Shown: one piece after another, positions 14,401 to 20,675 of the stretch
Layout: each line of letters opens with the position of its first letter
Position numbering within the stretch: the stretch's first letter is position 1
Assembly: GCA_944342015.1 (NCBI GenBank)
Contig: CALVMC010000004.1
Coordinates: forward strand, 1 to 64,000
Direction: 5' to 3'
Source of the DNA: an uncultured Clostridia bacterium
Lineage (GTDB): Bacteria > Bacillota > Clostridia > Christensenellales > CALVMC01
DNA: 64,000 nt
Notes under the pieces: generated by a model
What the model was told of the DNA's origin: nothing
Database searches by the model: none
Seen by the model: only the letters and a program-made list of their open reading frames with translations
Made by a program: the position numbers and the translations under genes

Positions 14401-16751
14401 CCGTTAATACCCGGGAAAAAGAGCTTGGATATTTCTATTGTACCTGAATTTATGGTAACCGAACCTGCACTGTTAAGTTCTGAAAACGATACGAAATTGA
14501 TTTTATCGGAATTGAAATAAGAATAATAAATACCGTATAAAGTTGAAATATTTATCGCATTTGTATTGCTTAATTTAAAACTTATATTTTCAAGTCCTCT
14601 TCTCCAACCGTTGCTGTCCGTGCTTCCTTGACTGTAAGTAAAATCGGAAGCGGTAAGAGCCGATACTGTAACTGTGGTTTTTTCTATATCGTCAGCGAAA
14701 ATAACCGTAGAATCAAAATCGACATAAGCAAAAACCGATTTGTCTATTTCCACGGATAATCCATTGAATGTATAGCTGTTTTGCGAAGACGCAACATATG
14801 CGCTGTAAGTTCCTGTGTAGGCAAGATTCTCCTGAATATATTTTCCGTCGCCGTTATCCGCCATGACGCATTTTTCAAAACCGCTTAAAAGATTTCCGTT
14901 TGCATTATAAAAATCATAATTGCACAGTAAACTGTTTTGATTAGAATTTCCCGTAAAGGCAAAACTTTTTGACGCATTCTGTCTTACGGCTTTACCTCTT
15001 TGAAGAAAACTTAATGTTAGTCCGTGTCCATTTGAGCCTGATGACGGATTTTTTAAGTAAGTTGCATTTTCGTCAACCGTGACATAGACTATTTTATCTT
15101 TAACGGCGATATTTTTTTCGGCAAGACTTTCGCCCTCTTGCTGATAAAGTGTTAAAAATAAATTTAAATTATTTCCGTTATTGACTGTTTCTGTTTCCGT
15201 TAGATTGGAAAAAGAGCCGTTTGCCGTATAAATTCTTTCAAGTACTTTTTGGGAACTTCCGAGAACGAGAACCTTGTTTCCGTTTGTATAACTGCTTTCC
15301 CCGACGGCGGTGGTTTTGAATGTTATATTAAATCCGTCGGTTTTTAATGAAACAATATCCGCTTCGCTTCCGCTACTTGTACCTAAGCCGCTTACGGTGT
15401 AATAACCGGATAAAAGTTTAATAACAGAATCTTTTACGGTTAATCCCCATTTTGCATAAGGATTGTTTTGCATATATGTAATTAAGGATTTGGAAGCTCT
15501 TGTGTAAAAAATATTCTGAACATTCTGATCGCTTATGGATATACTTGACGAACAGTTTAACGTATAACTGATCGTAGGTGCAGCACCTTTGTATCTGTAA
15601 GTAAAAAGGGTATCGTTTATAATTCCGTTTAATCTGAGAGTGTTATTCCCCCAATACCCTATAACGCCGCCTATGTATTTGCCTGATACGCTTTCGCTAC
15701 TGTCGGCGCTCATATACACAGCACCGCTAGCGTCATCTGTAAAGACCTTTATATTGTTGATATTCGAAGCGGTTGAATTTACATACCCTATCGCTCCGCC
15801 CATCCGAATGGTGCTACCGGAAGTGCATGCGGTAGAATCGATATACAAGCCGCTGCCTGCCTTATAAGTTACACTGAGACCGGATATCGTCCCTTGCGAA
15901 CTGTCGCCTACAAAACCGCCAGCGTTTACAACATTACGGTTTACAGAAGAAATAAATTTTACTTTGCCTTCCATCGTCAGCGAACAGTTAAAAATACTGC
16001 CCGAATTCTTACCTACCACCGTGCCGAAATTAGCGATATTTTTATTAGTGTTACCGTCAAATGCTCTTGTAGTAACATAAATATTATTTTTTACCACAAA
16101 ATTAACATTTGAAATCAGTCCCGCATTCTGAGAAACAAAAAACGAAAAACTGTCTGTAACACTTGGCCAGGCATAATTTAAAGGACTCGATTCGCTTCCT
16201 ACCTCTCCGCCGTTAAGTTCAATTTTATATCCGTTGCCGTAAAGAGAGCGCCCTTGTGCCAAAGAAGGATTCCCATCAAAAAAAAGATTGTTGTCTTCAT
16301 AGTAAAACCACCAGAACCCTGTTATGTCGTTTGCAAGATAAGCGTTGTTATATTTAACGAGATCGGCGGCATATTTATCTTTTTCTTCCTGAGAAGCGCT
16401 TTCGGAAGGAGCCGTAGGAGCAGTAGCGTTTATAAACTCTTTAAGCTGTGCAGCGGTTTTAATCTGAGTATAATTTTCACGATAATCGTATGCAGAATTA
16501 TTTTTGTAATCGGAATTTGCAGTAATTTTTCTTTCGGGAATATTTTCTTCGATAGTGGAAATATTTGCTCCTATTGTATTTGAAGAAGATACATTTTCCG
16601 TAACTGAATCTGAAAATGAATTATTTGTTAGAAAGGAATTATGGATCGAATTGCCGCCAAAATAAAATACAGAAGAAAATATAACCGCAATTAATATAAT
16701 AACGGTTAAAAACTTAAACGAATTAAAAACTGTACTTTTTTGCAATCTCAT
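1..16751 (-). CDS. Giant bitopic surface protein (partial, C-terminus beyond window)
   Basis: The minus frame starting at the ATG at 16751-16749, behind a strong GGGGGGAG ribosome site, shows no stop down to base 3: at least 5,583 codons. Residues about 12-33 form a signal anchor. Next comes a GLUG-like stretch, then thousands of residues of beta-rich extracytoplasmic modules. Many carry a YDG motif (KEYDGNSL at about 8670-8695; also NYDG, QYDG and EYDG variants) typical of YDG/MBG domains. A hydrophobic helix at 3278-3355 (about residue 4465-4490) is followed by RRAQYKKKSK, so the remaining 1,090 or more residues should be cytoplasmic. That tail is Lys/Glu/Pro-rich and ends in near-identical tandem repeats. 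No LPXTG or sortase signal is seen. A role as adhesin, envelope scaffold or bitopic receptor is inference. I read the frame by eye in sections; a machine translation should confirm it is uninterrupted. Confidence 0.9.
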   Translation of the reverse strand, partial: MRLQKSTVFNSFKFLTVIILIAVIFSSVFYFGGNSIHNSFLTNNSFSDSVTENVSSSNTIGANISTIEENIPERKITANSDYKNNSAYDYRENYTQIKTAAQLKEFINATAPTAPSESASQEEKDKYAADLVKYNNAYLANDITGFWWFYYEDNNLFFDGNPSLAQGRSLYGNGYKIELNGGEVGSESSPLNYAWPSVTDSFSFFVSQNAGLISNVNFVVKNNIYVTTRAFDGNTNKNIANFGTVVGKNSGSIFNCSLTMEGKVKFISSVNRNVVNAGGFVGDSSQGTISGLSVTYKAGSGLYIDSTACTSGSTIRMGGAIGYVNSTASNINNIKVFTDDASGAVYMSADSSESVSGKYIGGVIGYWGNNTLRLNGIINDTLFTYRYKGAAPTISYTLNCSSSISISDQNVQNIFYTRASKSLITYMQNNPYAKWGLTVKDSVIKLLSGYYTVSGLGTSSGSEADIVSLKTDGFNITFKTTAVGESSYTNGNKVLVLGSSQKVLERIYTANGSFSNLTETETVNNGNNLNLFLTLYQQEGESLAEKNIAVKDKIVYVTVDENATYLKNPSSGSNGHGLTLSFLQRGKAVRQNASKSFAFTGNSNQNSLLCNYDFYNANGNLLSGFEKCVMADNGDGKYIQENLAYTGTYSAYVASSQNSYTFNGLSVEIDKSVFAYVDFDSTVIFADDIEKTTVTVSALTASDFTYSQGSTDSNGWRRGLENISFKLSNTNAINISTLYGIYYSYFNSDKINFVSFSELNSAGSVTINSGTIEISKLFFPGINGNNVNVVLGLGAKSGDRIYQIAEVGRVEILKIDSSSDDVGEVYLSGQTVNGEMYTLRTGDIVSFEQISSDTFNINYGSLNSLYFGYAKYSQDSAPTIDDGDFKKINLNSANSVTLSDLGFNENTPEGKYYLAFYLQDELGNKGATSYFTANFQFAMPYFSVSSISASNNYYGTWTNQNVTLNIENKTLFGDSNITVQYYYRAAGSGELTWNLMPESGLTISDSANTVYEFRAVKSLGNINEYYIEYICPDTFAVKIDKRDLSSLFTGLSAYSVKDDGSKSLLNLTQTTVGDYSHYTTEWTNDSLQILMNLSNVSSSNLSPIYFEYSVGIGENLVWMTYDSVQGVFIDYDSNTSVVLRARNEAGSQEVLYFYTKVLKSLPDFQTELYRVNTSSSKISEGDLILNGESLNINISLYKSDFSINVPFDVTVSDNYNFSNILYQKTSLVPGSDKLLSSIGVGQSEESDIVLSTSFNGYLYIRLFAVSGERIIPVRVKIDCSGQVALSNNITKISDNNSLTALSNKFGGKDVYYSDNNVLLVPELLNNGFNFYFIKYSINKVETLSESVTKTYSYYNRPINLGEGLYYISYTVNYKSGSTDSVFSGKDKEFYLIVDYNNGPEILITANNENGKYEIIGDEENAQWSSSSVSVSIINSGLFYGSYTYSVSFEKDGESVSNLNFLNESFSGSSISVTKDSLEALNFSFKKDAQYNGVYKLTVNIRSTLTGISTEYSYFVKTDFSEPSDINYNLYKTDNGTSSDYTADSWSDKSVRIQISLSSLNISGNTVSYSTDGGFNWNAINKSGNFYNIDFTASGIYNVIIRNEAGNGTYNDSQPIVIKIDKELPSFVYHVIYDINNNNHYLYLKDTSLSGSTVSVTFGEESLTSSDSDIPYYDYRYNITNLSENDSVTVSLSNSAGKTYSQSILAAKLKKIINISIEYITANDGNQIIYTQDFNTDKLVIKFYVSNALKDFASSIENALKSELGYSYDESGNVGVYNIGFSISESDIRNLLNNSISGLNDYQLILSSTTFEILPLKIDVTYKESSKNYDGANISLSEYTEIAVNSSHSSVVQNLTDIQLSQIKEGLTFTIKKGNTVFDKISDAGEYDISILGILNDNYKIVNKYYKDSEGAIISGATSSKFTVNKAGLKVIINGELSKIYSESDPLFTYLILNSDTQSISSEILNSNDIQNSFAVSIIRSKGENAGKYNITVKVSYIGGGIQNFVVETVSLNGSDIQAEIENNSFVFKEAFEIFKKQILFELNGNYVNLTYGEPFPSATELFTVNTANVNISDLANILTGYSLKNDYNNYTISFNGGTSAVIAGSYQVLLNSVSDSNYDLVLIGSDTFTVSKRPLTIKFNKAFFEYGEYTYGSIMNSTDEFYDIVSGNIALMDFERANFKLVNFSFGDYYVLTDLIPVSDNNTITVSFDGNYSVTVSEDSVNYFSRCFTFEVVKANILVTVPDILQEYNSRLLPATFVNTAKSNIQFTFTSDTIKNNLENSNLQQYLNFVFYNQGIPSSSGSLDCGSYYITMSINNDIEGIGSYNFILNNNGNINVNIYRYDFYVDFASLFNGIDVGKISFYYGDFNSEEQIAEKLWNLAMPSLNFSQSGFYINLSKSLNDITLFNDLYLGSANYVELSYTVNFTSDSNYSISGRNSFTFTDSLIILKSQKEVNFSSLNFMYGDATNESELKELLKQFLLSGQGYTVINNDSSQISGFYFIGIIGGQTSSDSKLPELFIDELVYSLTDFDFKKVGVQQSIKVSLSENGIFTGYYTIPQNYSNLNVTINKRTLTLSYPYTVKQYDGSNTITGIDITKLALVGVIENDNIILDTTVFQNNFILSGAGVGLQSLNIYLKGGTQSVLKGDDSNLYDLQILIYRDDFYVTVLNAVEIVKRDISITFKDVLSKEYDGNSLIVIPQNKNLSDYIEIATSGISSSYITYSLSGSDLTVNFSNEYYSLLFSIELKVYYETVNAGMVKIVWELNSDFENVNILNSYTLNGQITARQIVISNLSKTYDSLYSNTIFSGGQKAEGFNFNITGFIDDNNLTSEEKNLVITAYFSSANVGGSNVTYNFRGSSNYVLDVLGSTTGQATINKRIARVDLTNVEKEYAGNNSKTALILNTDYTLTGILSVHNFTVILNLDTASVGENKTITIELSAVSSVLNCYELEVYFNGTKQTVTESAESNKYTLNIGKTLKRKISISGIFNTEYDGLKEFSIDKSFLYGILSEDINNIDSIKISYGSVFIPSSYSGVNLTYTINYNSNITQTEKTAFTNNYDTENLSADGFTLNVSNKKIYLTYFAPSNFTYGTNIDFSQYITLTDSQGAPFVINGDTYNNYSGIAKDDFGLSFAYASSQLPDYFSSSVMSDAGNYILRVAGSGNKVSYFTLYNGSTSGTYFNFRYSVLKTSVLGDVFDLFVPSYEGTLLTENNSFVYQEVLQKLSVPCSVTFNGERYIINISDISVFKIVNGNKINADLQFTQNNYNQYVATVQNAGDYVIEIIVSSFSGTNYNKTKKEFTFSVAKKEITYLITNDIGAASAEYSEEGLSLFVSGDTDYIESYQWEYTNITSGDSGSSDKSKLTLFDVGEYLITLSVTLKYANDNYIVRILNNNYSFTVSTKKIAVSNFEISLLKMNDTVTESQTDIQSNILNYYSDYDYRSSVSYTLNYVFNDIISDLDYKFVFVDNSGNEIDTVRNAGIYNIKFVPVGSCADKYEIVGGNIVAVFTINKINLTNEMLFGEDYADGKISKVYKASVFTFNDLSEKGVSDVINELNSSGVFIELTNNNVSELYNAGSYSIHLKITGSSNYNNFDSDINFEINPYTLYYNVYASNLSYTGLDLSGNITYSLKTGEGFENNIPYPSDTISPGIKIYNLLGEQTSLINQGDYKISIDLRSSNYRAVLLSGNVDEDGYFRISVGKSGITLNWIKRNFVFGQLLSLSSLINTFNISGLIGSDSVSLLIYMQDANDINYPYSTDLNAGTYTMIISLAEGVSSNSNYTLMYGGVPVGSVSYNDVVIEKQNINITPSSYSKSFGSNDPEFVIHIKRGNFNITITLERQAGETVGVYDFIGVKNIDNDNFTASIINGAGKFSITKLKVEIEPNVYNKIYGETEGQITGQKQLVLDNGYSYNLRYILVRQPGENVGSYAFTSAEFFNENDKVNFDLVVVNGTGKFIINPKTVTLNYNDFTDQEKALFTKQYGYQDPNIVVNHYMDNGEKVTVKLIRNTGEDVRQYNFSSYQILTYNSANIIINENYKNFVFTITPQALNLAYAGTADLNNLYYNGTDFWNSLKSYFNLSGDTGLSLTNLTVFKDNDANISTFALQEVSDIINAGVYFVTGELSGNGASNYTVNPFRIVVQKQVLTIKISKTDYDYINAKIDVLYNVTDSSGSDYSDNLIRSVKYFIGDSEVVPVSVGTYNVVINVYNDNYEGNITSSINIVKAVAPVSIDDLVLDYREPITPYVNCDYNTYIKYYVKNGSSYQEINYTPVDAGVYYMKAVIDDYNYKGESDFAELTINQISWEGLLQYESGVFDYNGEKQGNLVQVVPGTGLYNVYVNYYIVDAAGNKIAKIDGKIKDAGTYTIYAEIPETKNFYSYNLTSQLTINKVKAEVPSDILILTTTSAIALEYLENAEYKIGDDGEWTTENIFNDLKANKKYTIYVRILGDDNHIESDVMAFVIKTQKTTIDYLLIIAIAIGATLLVILILLLIALVRRAQYKKKSKANKIEQKIHVTDAKKYKKNKKARSALVVSKSEVPANKDMPVGVNRLISPPKDEKNFIVTVDKMYYGEGEISDPNEVYGKSKKRKAKIDKKRKTALVSDGTLNNAIDAKIVKSKKVKKTKKKDLTSIHTDIVPVISKSISVSERTNDRFITSENKPEKTKDKKIKEKKIKPVKIKAEKIKKSKKQKDIKPQVIPEKSYQNLSQNNLIVPSSNKQLGMGSSEKVAHTPISAQNGNNKPFVKPVYSGEVVKHTPIKVKSPNEVLSELENDKNKISANDNKNLKEKPIKAKKEKIKKEKPIKVKPEKVKKEKPEKIKKVKPEKVKKGKLAQEPLATVDNTAVKSTQREEYTRRDVTTSSPIMPRGSVGSANGMLVRRSMPGESTSNEQITRFNGASQSSTQARQPQAQVRSVPQSGAGFGMPTTAALKAQASAETTESKKGKKEKVKKEKIKKEKPIKVKPEKVKKEKPEKIKKVKPEKVKKGKLAQEPLATVDNTAVKSTQREEYTRRDVTTSPIMPRGSVGSANGMLVRRSMPGESTSNEQITRFNGASQSSTQARQPQAQVRSVPQSGAGFGMPNTAALKAQSATEEIESKKGKKEKVKKEKIKKEKPIKVKPEKVKKEKPEKIKKVKPEKVKKGKLAQEPLATVDNTAVKSTQREEYTRRDVTTSPIMPRGSVGSANGMLVRRSMPGESTSNEQITRFNGAIQSSTQARQPQAQVRSVPQSSAGFGMPNTAALKAQASAETTESKKDKKEKVKKEKIKKEKPIKVKPEKVKKEKPEKIKKVKPEKVKKGKLAQEPLATVDNTAVKSTQREEYTRRDVTTSSPIMPRGSVGSANGMLVRRSMPGESTSNEQITRFNGASQSSTQARQPQAQVRSVPQSGAGFGMPTTAALKAQASAETTESKKGKKEKVKKEKIKKEKPIKVKPEKIKKVKPEKVKKGKLAQEPLATVDNTAVKSTQREEYTRRDVTTSSPIMPRGSVGSANGMLVRRSMPGESTSNEQITRFNGVSQSSAQARQPQAQVRSVPQSSAGFGMPNTAALKTQSATEDIESKKDKKEKVKKEKIKKEKPIKVKPEKVKKEKEPKI

Positions 16752-16801
16752 ATCTCCCCCCGGAGCAGATGGCTATAAAGCAATATAATAAATATATATT
16801 A

Positions 16802-16830
16802 ATTATATAGCAAATTAGTTACAATGACAA
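16802..16830 (-). promoter_or_regulatory. Sigma-A-like promoter of the giant gene
   Basis: On the minus strand TTGTCA (16830-16825), a 17-base spacer and TATAAT (16807-16802) lie about 50 bases before the start codon. Seen by pattern only. Confidence 0.6.
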
Positions 16831-17031
16831 TACTTTTTATCAAAAGATTTACTTTTTTTTGCCAAATTTTTACATTTTTAACGAAAAACAACTTCATTTT
16901 GCTTAAATTATCGATATTTTAAAAAACTTTATCAATAAAAAGAAAATTTTATTTTATCGTTTTACAGAAATCATAAATACCGTTTTAATTGATTTATTTT
17001 GAAGTATTTGCTAAAATTATAATTTGTAAAT

Positions 17032-17763
17032 ATGTTAAACTTTATATTACTGGTAACTGTATTTTTGATTGGTTTTATTACCGGAGGACTTCTTAATCCG
17101 ATAATAGTTTTTGCACCCAAAAAAAATTACAGAAATGTTTCAGACCTATACTGTCCGTATTGCGGAAGAAAGTACAAGTTTTACGAACATATCTCCATTT
17201 TTTCTTATATTTTCTTGAACGGTTGTTGCGCAAGTTGTAACCAGAAAATAAATTATACCAATCAGTATGTTATTTTAATAAATATAATATTTTATTTTTT
17301 CAGTTACCTTGTTTACGGATTTTCGCCTTTTGCGATAATACTGGATATATCGCTTTCTCTTTTTCTCGCTCTTGCCGTAATACAGGTTAAATACAACTGT
17401 ATTCCGAGAAAGCTTCTTGTCCCCTGTTTTATACTTTCACTGCTTACATTCGTTCCGCAAATAGGCGGAGAGATTATGTATTATTCAAAGTTAATTGCAG
17501 CGGCAGTGGCGATCGTTTTCTATTTTATTCTTGCATTCAGCATAAAAAGCAAAAAGGAAGAGGGACTTGCCCTTATTACGATTGCGATAATTTTAGGACT
17601 TCAAAATTTTGTTTATGCCCTTTTTCTTTCGTTTATATTCGTAATATTATTTTTAATTATTTATTCAAAAAAAGGTGAAAGAACATTCAGTAGAGTTTAT
17701 ATAATTCCTTTCCTTACGGCAGGTTATTTTATATCTGCACTTACAGGCGTATTGTTCTTATAA
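17032..17763 (+). CDS. Degenerate A24-type prepilin peptidase homologue (probably inactive)
   Basis: This 243-residue polytopic membrane protein follows the prepilin peptidase plan. It has a short N-terminal helix, a cytoplasmic zinc-ribbon-like loop with two cysteine pairs (CPYC at about 41-44, CASC at about 66-69), then about six helices ending in an IPF-LTAGYF segment that matches the family's last helix. Both catalytic aspartates seem lost. The first motif, normally ID-x8-IP, reads IQVKYNCIP. The second, normally GxGD, reads KKEEGLAL. Family assignment is from overall resemblance; loss of activity is inferred. No pilin or pilus ATPase genes are in the window. A TATAAT box (17018-17023) sits 8 bases before the ATG and no Shine-Dalgarno is visible, so the mRNA may be leaderless. 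It is divergent from the giant surface gene. Confidence 0.7.
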   Translation: MLNFILLVTVFLIGFITGGLLNPIIVFAPKKNYRNVSDLYCPYCGRKYKFYEHISIFSYIFLNGCCASCNQKINYTNQYVILINIIFYFFSYLVYGFSPFAIILDISLSLFLALAVIQVKYNCIPRKLLVPCFILSLLTFVPQIGGEIMYYSKLIAAAVAIVFYFILAFSIKSKKEEGLALITIAIILGLQNFVYALFLSFIFVILFLIIYSKKGERTFSRVYIIPFLTAGYFISALTGVLFL

Positions 17764-17886
17764 AACAAAACATTCCTTGAATAAAGCTTAAATTAAATTA
17801 TAATTTTATATAGTTATATCGACAATAAAGTCTCGATAAAATAAAAATTCACATTTAACCGAATATTGAAAATTATAAATTTCAAT

Positions 17887-17925
17887 AAAAAAACCGCATT
17901 AAAATTCATTTTACTGCGGTTTTTT
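17887..17925. terminator. Bidirectional terminator
   Basis: An AAAACCGCA / TGCGGTTTT hairpin with A/T runs on both sides lies between the convergent 17032 gene and lysS, so it can serve both. Confidence 0.8.
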
Positions 17926-17947
17926 ACTGTTAATTTTATTAATTCGG

Positions 17948-19453
17948 TTAAATTCCGCCCTTAGGCTTCATTGTCGGGAACAACAGTACGTCTCTTATCG
18001 AAGCGCTGTCGGTAAGAAGCATTACAAGTCTGTCGATACCTATACCGAGTCCGCCTGTCGGAGGCATACCGTATTCGAGAGCGGTAAGAAAATCTTCATC
18101 CACATCACAGGCTTCCTCGTCGCCCTGACTTTTCAATATGGCCTGTCTTACAAATCTTTCTCTCTGGTCAATCGGGTCGTTAAGCTCCGAAAAAGCGTTT
18201 GCGTGTTCTCTTCCCACAATGAAAAGTTCGAATCTTTCAGTGAAGTTTTTATTGTCTTTTATTCTTTTTGCAAGGGGTGAAATTTCAACCGGGTACTCGG
18301 TGACGAAAGTAGGTTGGATTAAATTTTCTTCAACAAACTTTTCAAAGAAAAGATTGATTATTTCCCCTACCGTATGTTTCTCTTCGAATTCCACTCCGTG
18401 AGTTTTGCATAAATTTCTTGCTTCGTTCAGATCGGCTACCTTATCGAAGTCAACCCCCGAATATTTTTTAACTGCCTCTTTCATGCTTATTCTCGTAAAA
18501 GGCTTATCGAGCTCGATAACCGTTCCGTTATAAACCGTTTTCATATCGGGACAGACGGCTTTTGCTGCGCTTCTTATGATTTCTTCTGTCAAGTCCATTA
18601 TTTTATTGTAATCGCTGTAAGCCTCGTAAAGTTCGAGAAGAGTAAATTCGGGATTGTGTCTTATTGAAATTCCTTCGTTACGGAAAACCCTTCCTATTTC
18701 GTAAACTTTTTCGAATCCGCCTACAATAAGTCTTTTAAGATGAAGTTCCAAAGCGATACGCAGATACATATCGATATCGAGTGCGTTATGATGGGTAATA
18801 AAGGGTCTTGCCGCAGCGCCGCCCGCAATAGAATTGAGAACGGGAGTTTCTACTTCGGTAAAACCTTTGGAATCGAGAAATTTTCTTATTGCGGAAATTA
18901 TTTTGGAACGCTTAACGAAAACTTCTTTTACGGCAGGATTTACGATTAAATCGACATAACGCTGTCTGTATCTGAGATCGGTATCTTTAAGACCGTGGAA
19001 TTTTTCGGGAAGGGGTAAAAGTGATTTTGACAAAAGGACAATGTCGTTTGCGCGAATTGAAATTTCCCCTTTGTGCGTCATAAATACTTCGCCTTTGACT
19101 CCTACGATATCGCCTATATCGAACTTTTTATACTCTTCGTATTTTTCTTCGAGAACATCTTTTTTGAGATAAATCTGAATAAGTCCGTCTCCGTCGAGAA
19201 TATGGGAAAAACTTGCTTTGCCCATAATTCTTTTGGACATAAGACGACCTGCTATTTTTACCTTTTTATTTTCGTATTTTTGAAAATTTTCGATTATTTT
19301 TTTCGATTGAGCGTTTTTATCGAACTTACAAATTTCATAAGGGTTGTTTCCGCTGTCACAAAGTGCGGTTAGTTTTTCCCTTCTCTGTTTAATAATTTCG
19401 TTGACATCTATTTCTTCTGTCTGCAACTCTGACAAATTTTCCTTTTCCTGCAT
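17948..19453 (-). CDS. lysS: Lysyl-tRNA synthetase, class II
   Basis: Charges tRNA-Lys with lysine using ATP in the cytoplasm. The 501-residue length is typical of bacterial LysS. After a short N-terminal helix, an OB-fold anticodon-binding domain (about residues 65-150, with [18 protein letters not shown]) precedes the class II catalytic core. Motif 2 is visible as [15 protein letters not shown] and motif 3 as [15 protein letters not shown] near the C-terminus. It is the last gene of rex-greA-lysS, 14 bases after greA, and is followed by a strong terminator. The upstream GGGTG is only a weak ribosome site, which suggests translation depends partly on coupling to greA. Identification is secure. 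Confidence 0.97.
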   Translation of the reverse strand: MQEKENLSELQTEEIDVNEIIKQRREKLTALCDSGNNPYEICKFDKNAQSKKIIENFQKYENKKVKIAGRLMSKRIMGKASFSHILDGDGLIQIYLKKDVLEEKYEEYKKFDIGDIVGVKGEVFMTHKGEISIRANDIVLLSKSLLPLPEKFHGLKDTDLRYRQRYVDLIVNPAVKEVFVKRSKIISAIRKFLDSKGFTEVETPVLNSIAGGAAARPFITHHNALDIDMYLRIALELHLKRLIVGGFEKVYEIGRVFRNEGISIRHNPEFTLLELYEAYSDYNKIMDLTEEIIRSAAKAVCPDMKTVYNGTVIELDKPFTRISMKEAVKKYSGVDFDKVADLNEARNLCKTHGVEFEEKHTVGEIINLFFEKFVEENLIQPTFVTEYPVEISPLAKRIKDNKNFTERFELFIVGREHANAFSELNDPIDQRERFVRQAILKSQGDEEACDVDEDFLTALEYGMPPTGGLGIGIDRLVMLLTDSASIRDVLLFPTMKPKGGI

Positions 19454-19467
19454 AATAACACCCGAAA

Positions 19468-19947
19468 TTAAGAAATACTCATTATTTTGACTTTAATTGT
19501 GCCTTGGGGAGTTTCGACTTCAACCGTCGTACCTTTACGCTTGCCTAATATAGCCGCTCCGACAGGAGAACTCGTGCTTATTTTACCTTCTTTAATATTG
19601 GCTTCGGTAGCGCCCACAAGCTGATATTCGTTGGCTTCGTCAAACTCTATATCGTAAAGTTTAACTGTACAGCCCAAAGAAACGGTATTTGTATCGATAC
19701 TGTCCTCGTCTATAATCACGGCATTTGCAAGCTGAGCCTGAATGGTTTTGATTTCACCTTCGAGCATAGCCTGTTCTTCTTTTGCTGCGTCGTATTCGGC
19801 GTTTTCGCTTATATCTCCGAACTCTCTTGCGACTTTAATTTTCTCTGCGACTTCGCTTCTTTTTTTAACGACGAGTTCTTCGAGTTTTTCTTCGAGTTTT
19901 TTATAACCCGCTTTGGTAAGATAGACGCTGTTATTGTTTTCTTCCAT
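19468..19947 (-). CDS. greA: Transcription elongation factor GreA
   Basis: GreA rescues backtracked RNA polymerase by stimulating cleavage of the nascent RNA 3' end. The N-terminal coiled coil (about residues 8-75) carries acidic tip residues in [16 protein letters not shown], and the C-terminal FKBP-like domain includes [13 protein letters not shown]. The frame is open further upstream, but the ATG at 19947 follows an ACCGGAGGT ribosome site and gives 159 residues, the usual length. The upstream extension would be inside rex. The start overlaps the end of rex by 17 bases, so translational coupling is likely. Placement between rex and lysS makes it part of a translation/transcription housekeeping operon. 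Confidence 0.96.
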   Translation of the reverse strand: MEENNNSVYLTKAGYKKLEEKLEELVVKKRSEVAEKIKVAREFGDISENAEYDAAKEEQAMLEGEIKTIQAQLANAVIIDEDSIDTNTVSLGCTVKLYDIEFDEANEYQLVGATEANIKEGKISTSSPVGAAILGKRKGTTVEVETPQGTIKVKIMSIS

Positions 19948-20578
19948 TTTGACCTCCGGTATTTTTATGCGACATTTTATAAGAAAGCACAAATAAACTG
20001 TCGCTCATAAACATATTTTCTACAATTACGCCTTTTTTGAGATTCAAATCGATGGGCGCAAAATTCCATATATTTTTAATCCCCGAAGAAATAATAAGTT
20101 CCGCAACTTCGGGCGCATCTTTTGTTTGAGTTGCTATAACAGCAATATCAACTTTTTCGTTTTCTAAAAATTTACCTAGTTCGTCGGTATTGTAAACCGG
20201 AACGGTATCTATTTTGCATTTTGACGGAAATTTATCGAAAACGGCTTTTACTATAAATCCTTCGTTTGAGAAGCCTTTATAGCCTGCAAGAGCGGAACCG
20301 ATATTTCCGCCGCCGAAGATTATCACGCTGTAATTTTTACCTAAACCTAAAATTCTGGAAATTTCCGTTTTGAGTTTTTTAACATCGTATCCGTATCCTT
20401 GCTGACCGAACTCTCCGAAATTGCAGAAATCCTGTCTTACCTGAGAGGCGGTTAGTCCCATTCTTGAAGCAAGGTCGACGGAAGAAACCTTAACTTCGCC
20501 TTTCGCTTCCAAATCCTTTAAATATCTGTAATAGCGAGGAAGTCTTTTAATAACTGCTTCCGATACGGTTTTCGTCAT
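19931..20578 (-). CDS. rex: Redox-sensing transcriptional repressor Rex
   Basis: Rex binds operator DNA when NAD+ is high and releases it when NADH rises, adjusting fermentation and hydrogen genes in anaerobes. The 215-residue protein has an N-terminal winged helix (about 1-80, with RLPRYYRYL, the family-specific start, and QVRQDF) and a Rossmann domain with the dinucleotide loop GGGNIGSAL (about 89-97). The C-terminal helix (MSDSLFVLSYKM) would swap between subunits. The ribosome site AAGGGGACG precedes the ATG. It heads a likely operon with greA and lysS. Its promoter's -35 box lies inside a perfect Rex-type palindrome, so autorepression is likely. Identification is secure. Confidence 0.96.
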   Translation of the reverse strand: MTKTVSEAVIKRLPRYYRYLKDLEAKGEVKVSSVDLASRMGLTASQVRQDFCNFGEFGQQGYGYDVKKLKTEISRILGLGKNYSVIIFGGGNIGSALAGYKGFSNEGFIVKAVFDKFPSKCKIDTVPVYNTDELGKFLENEKVDIAVIATQTKDAPEVAELIISSGIKNIWNFAPIDLNLKKGVIVENMFMSDSLFVLSYKMSHKNTGGQNGRKQ

Positions 20579-20606
20579 ACTCGTCCCCTTAATATTCTAT
20601 TTTTTT

Positions 20607-20635
20607 ATATTAATAAATCGGCGGATATTTGTCAA
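20607..20635 (-). promoter_or_regulatory. Promoter of rex-greA-lysS
   Basis: On the minus strand TTGACA (20635-20630), a 17-base spacer and TAATAT (20612-20607) form a near-consensus sigma-A promoter. The -35 hexamer is part of the Rex palindrome, so a bound repressor would block polymerase. Confidence 0.75.
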
Positions 20636-20646
20636 TTAATTGACAA
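20629..20646. promoter_or_regulatory. Rex operator
   Basis: The 18-base perfect palindrome TTGTCAATTAATTGACAA fits the known Rex consensus TTGTnAAnnnnTTnACAA at every fixed position. It sits between rex and the divergent gene at 20676 and overlaps the -35 boxes of both directions. Confidence 0.85.
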
Positions 20647-20675
20647 AAGTATTTATTTCCTATAAATTGAGTTCT

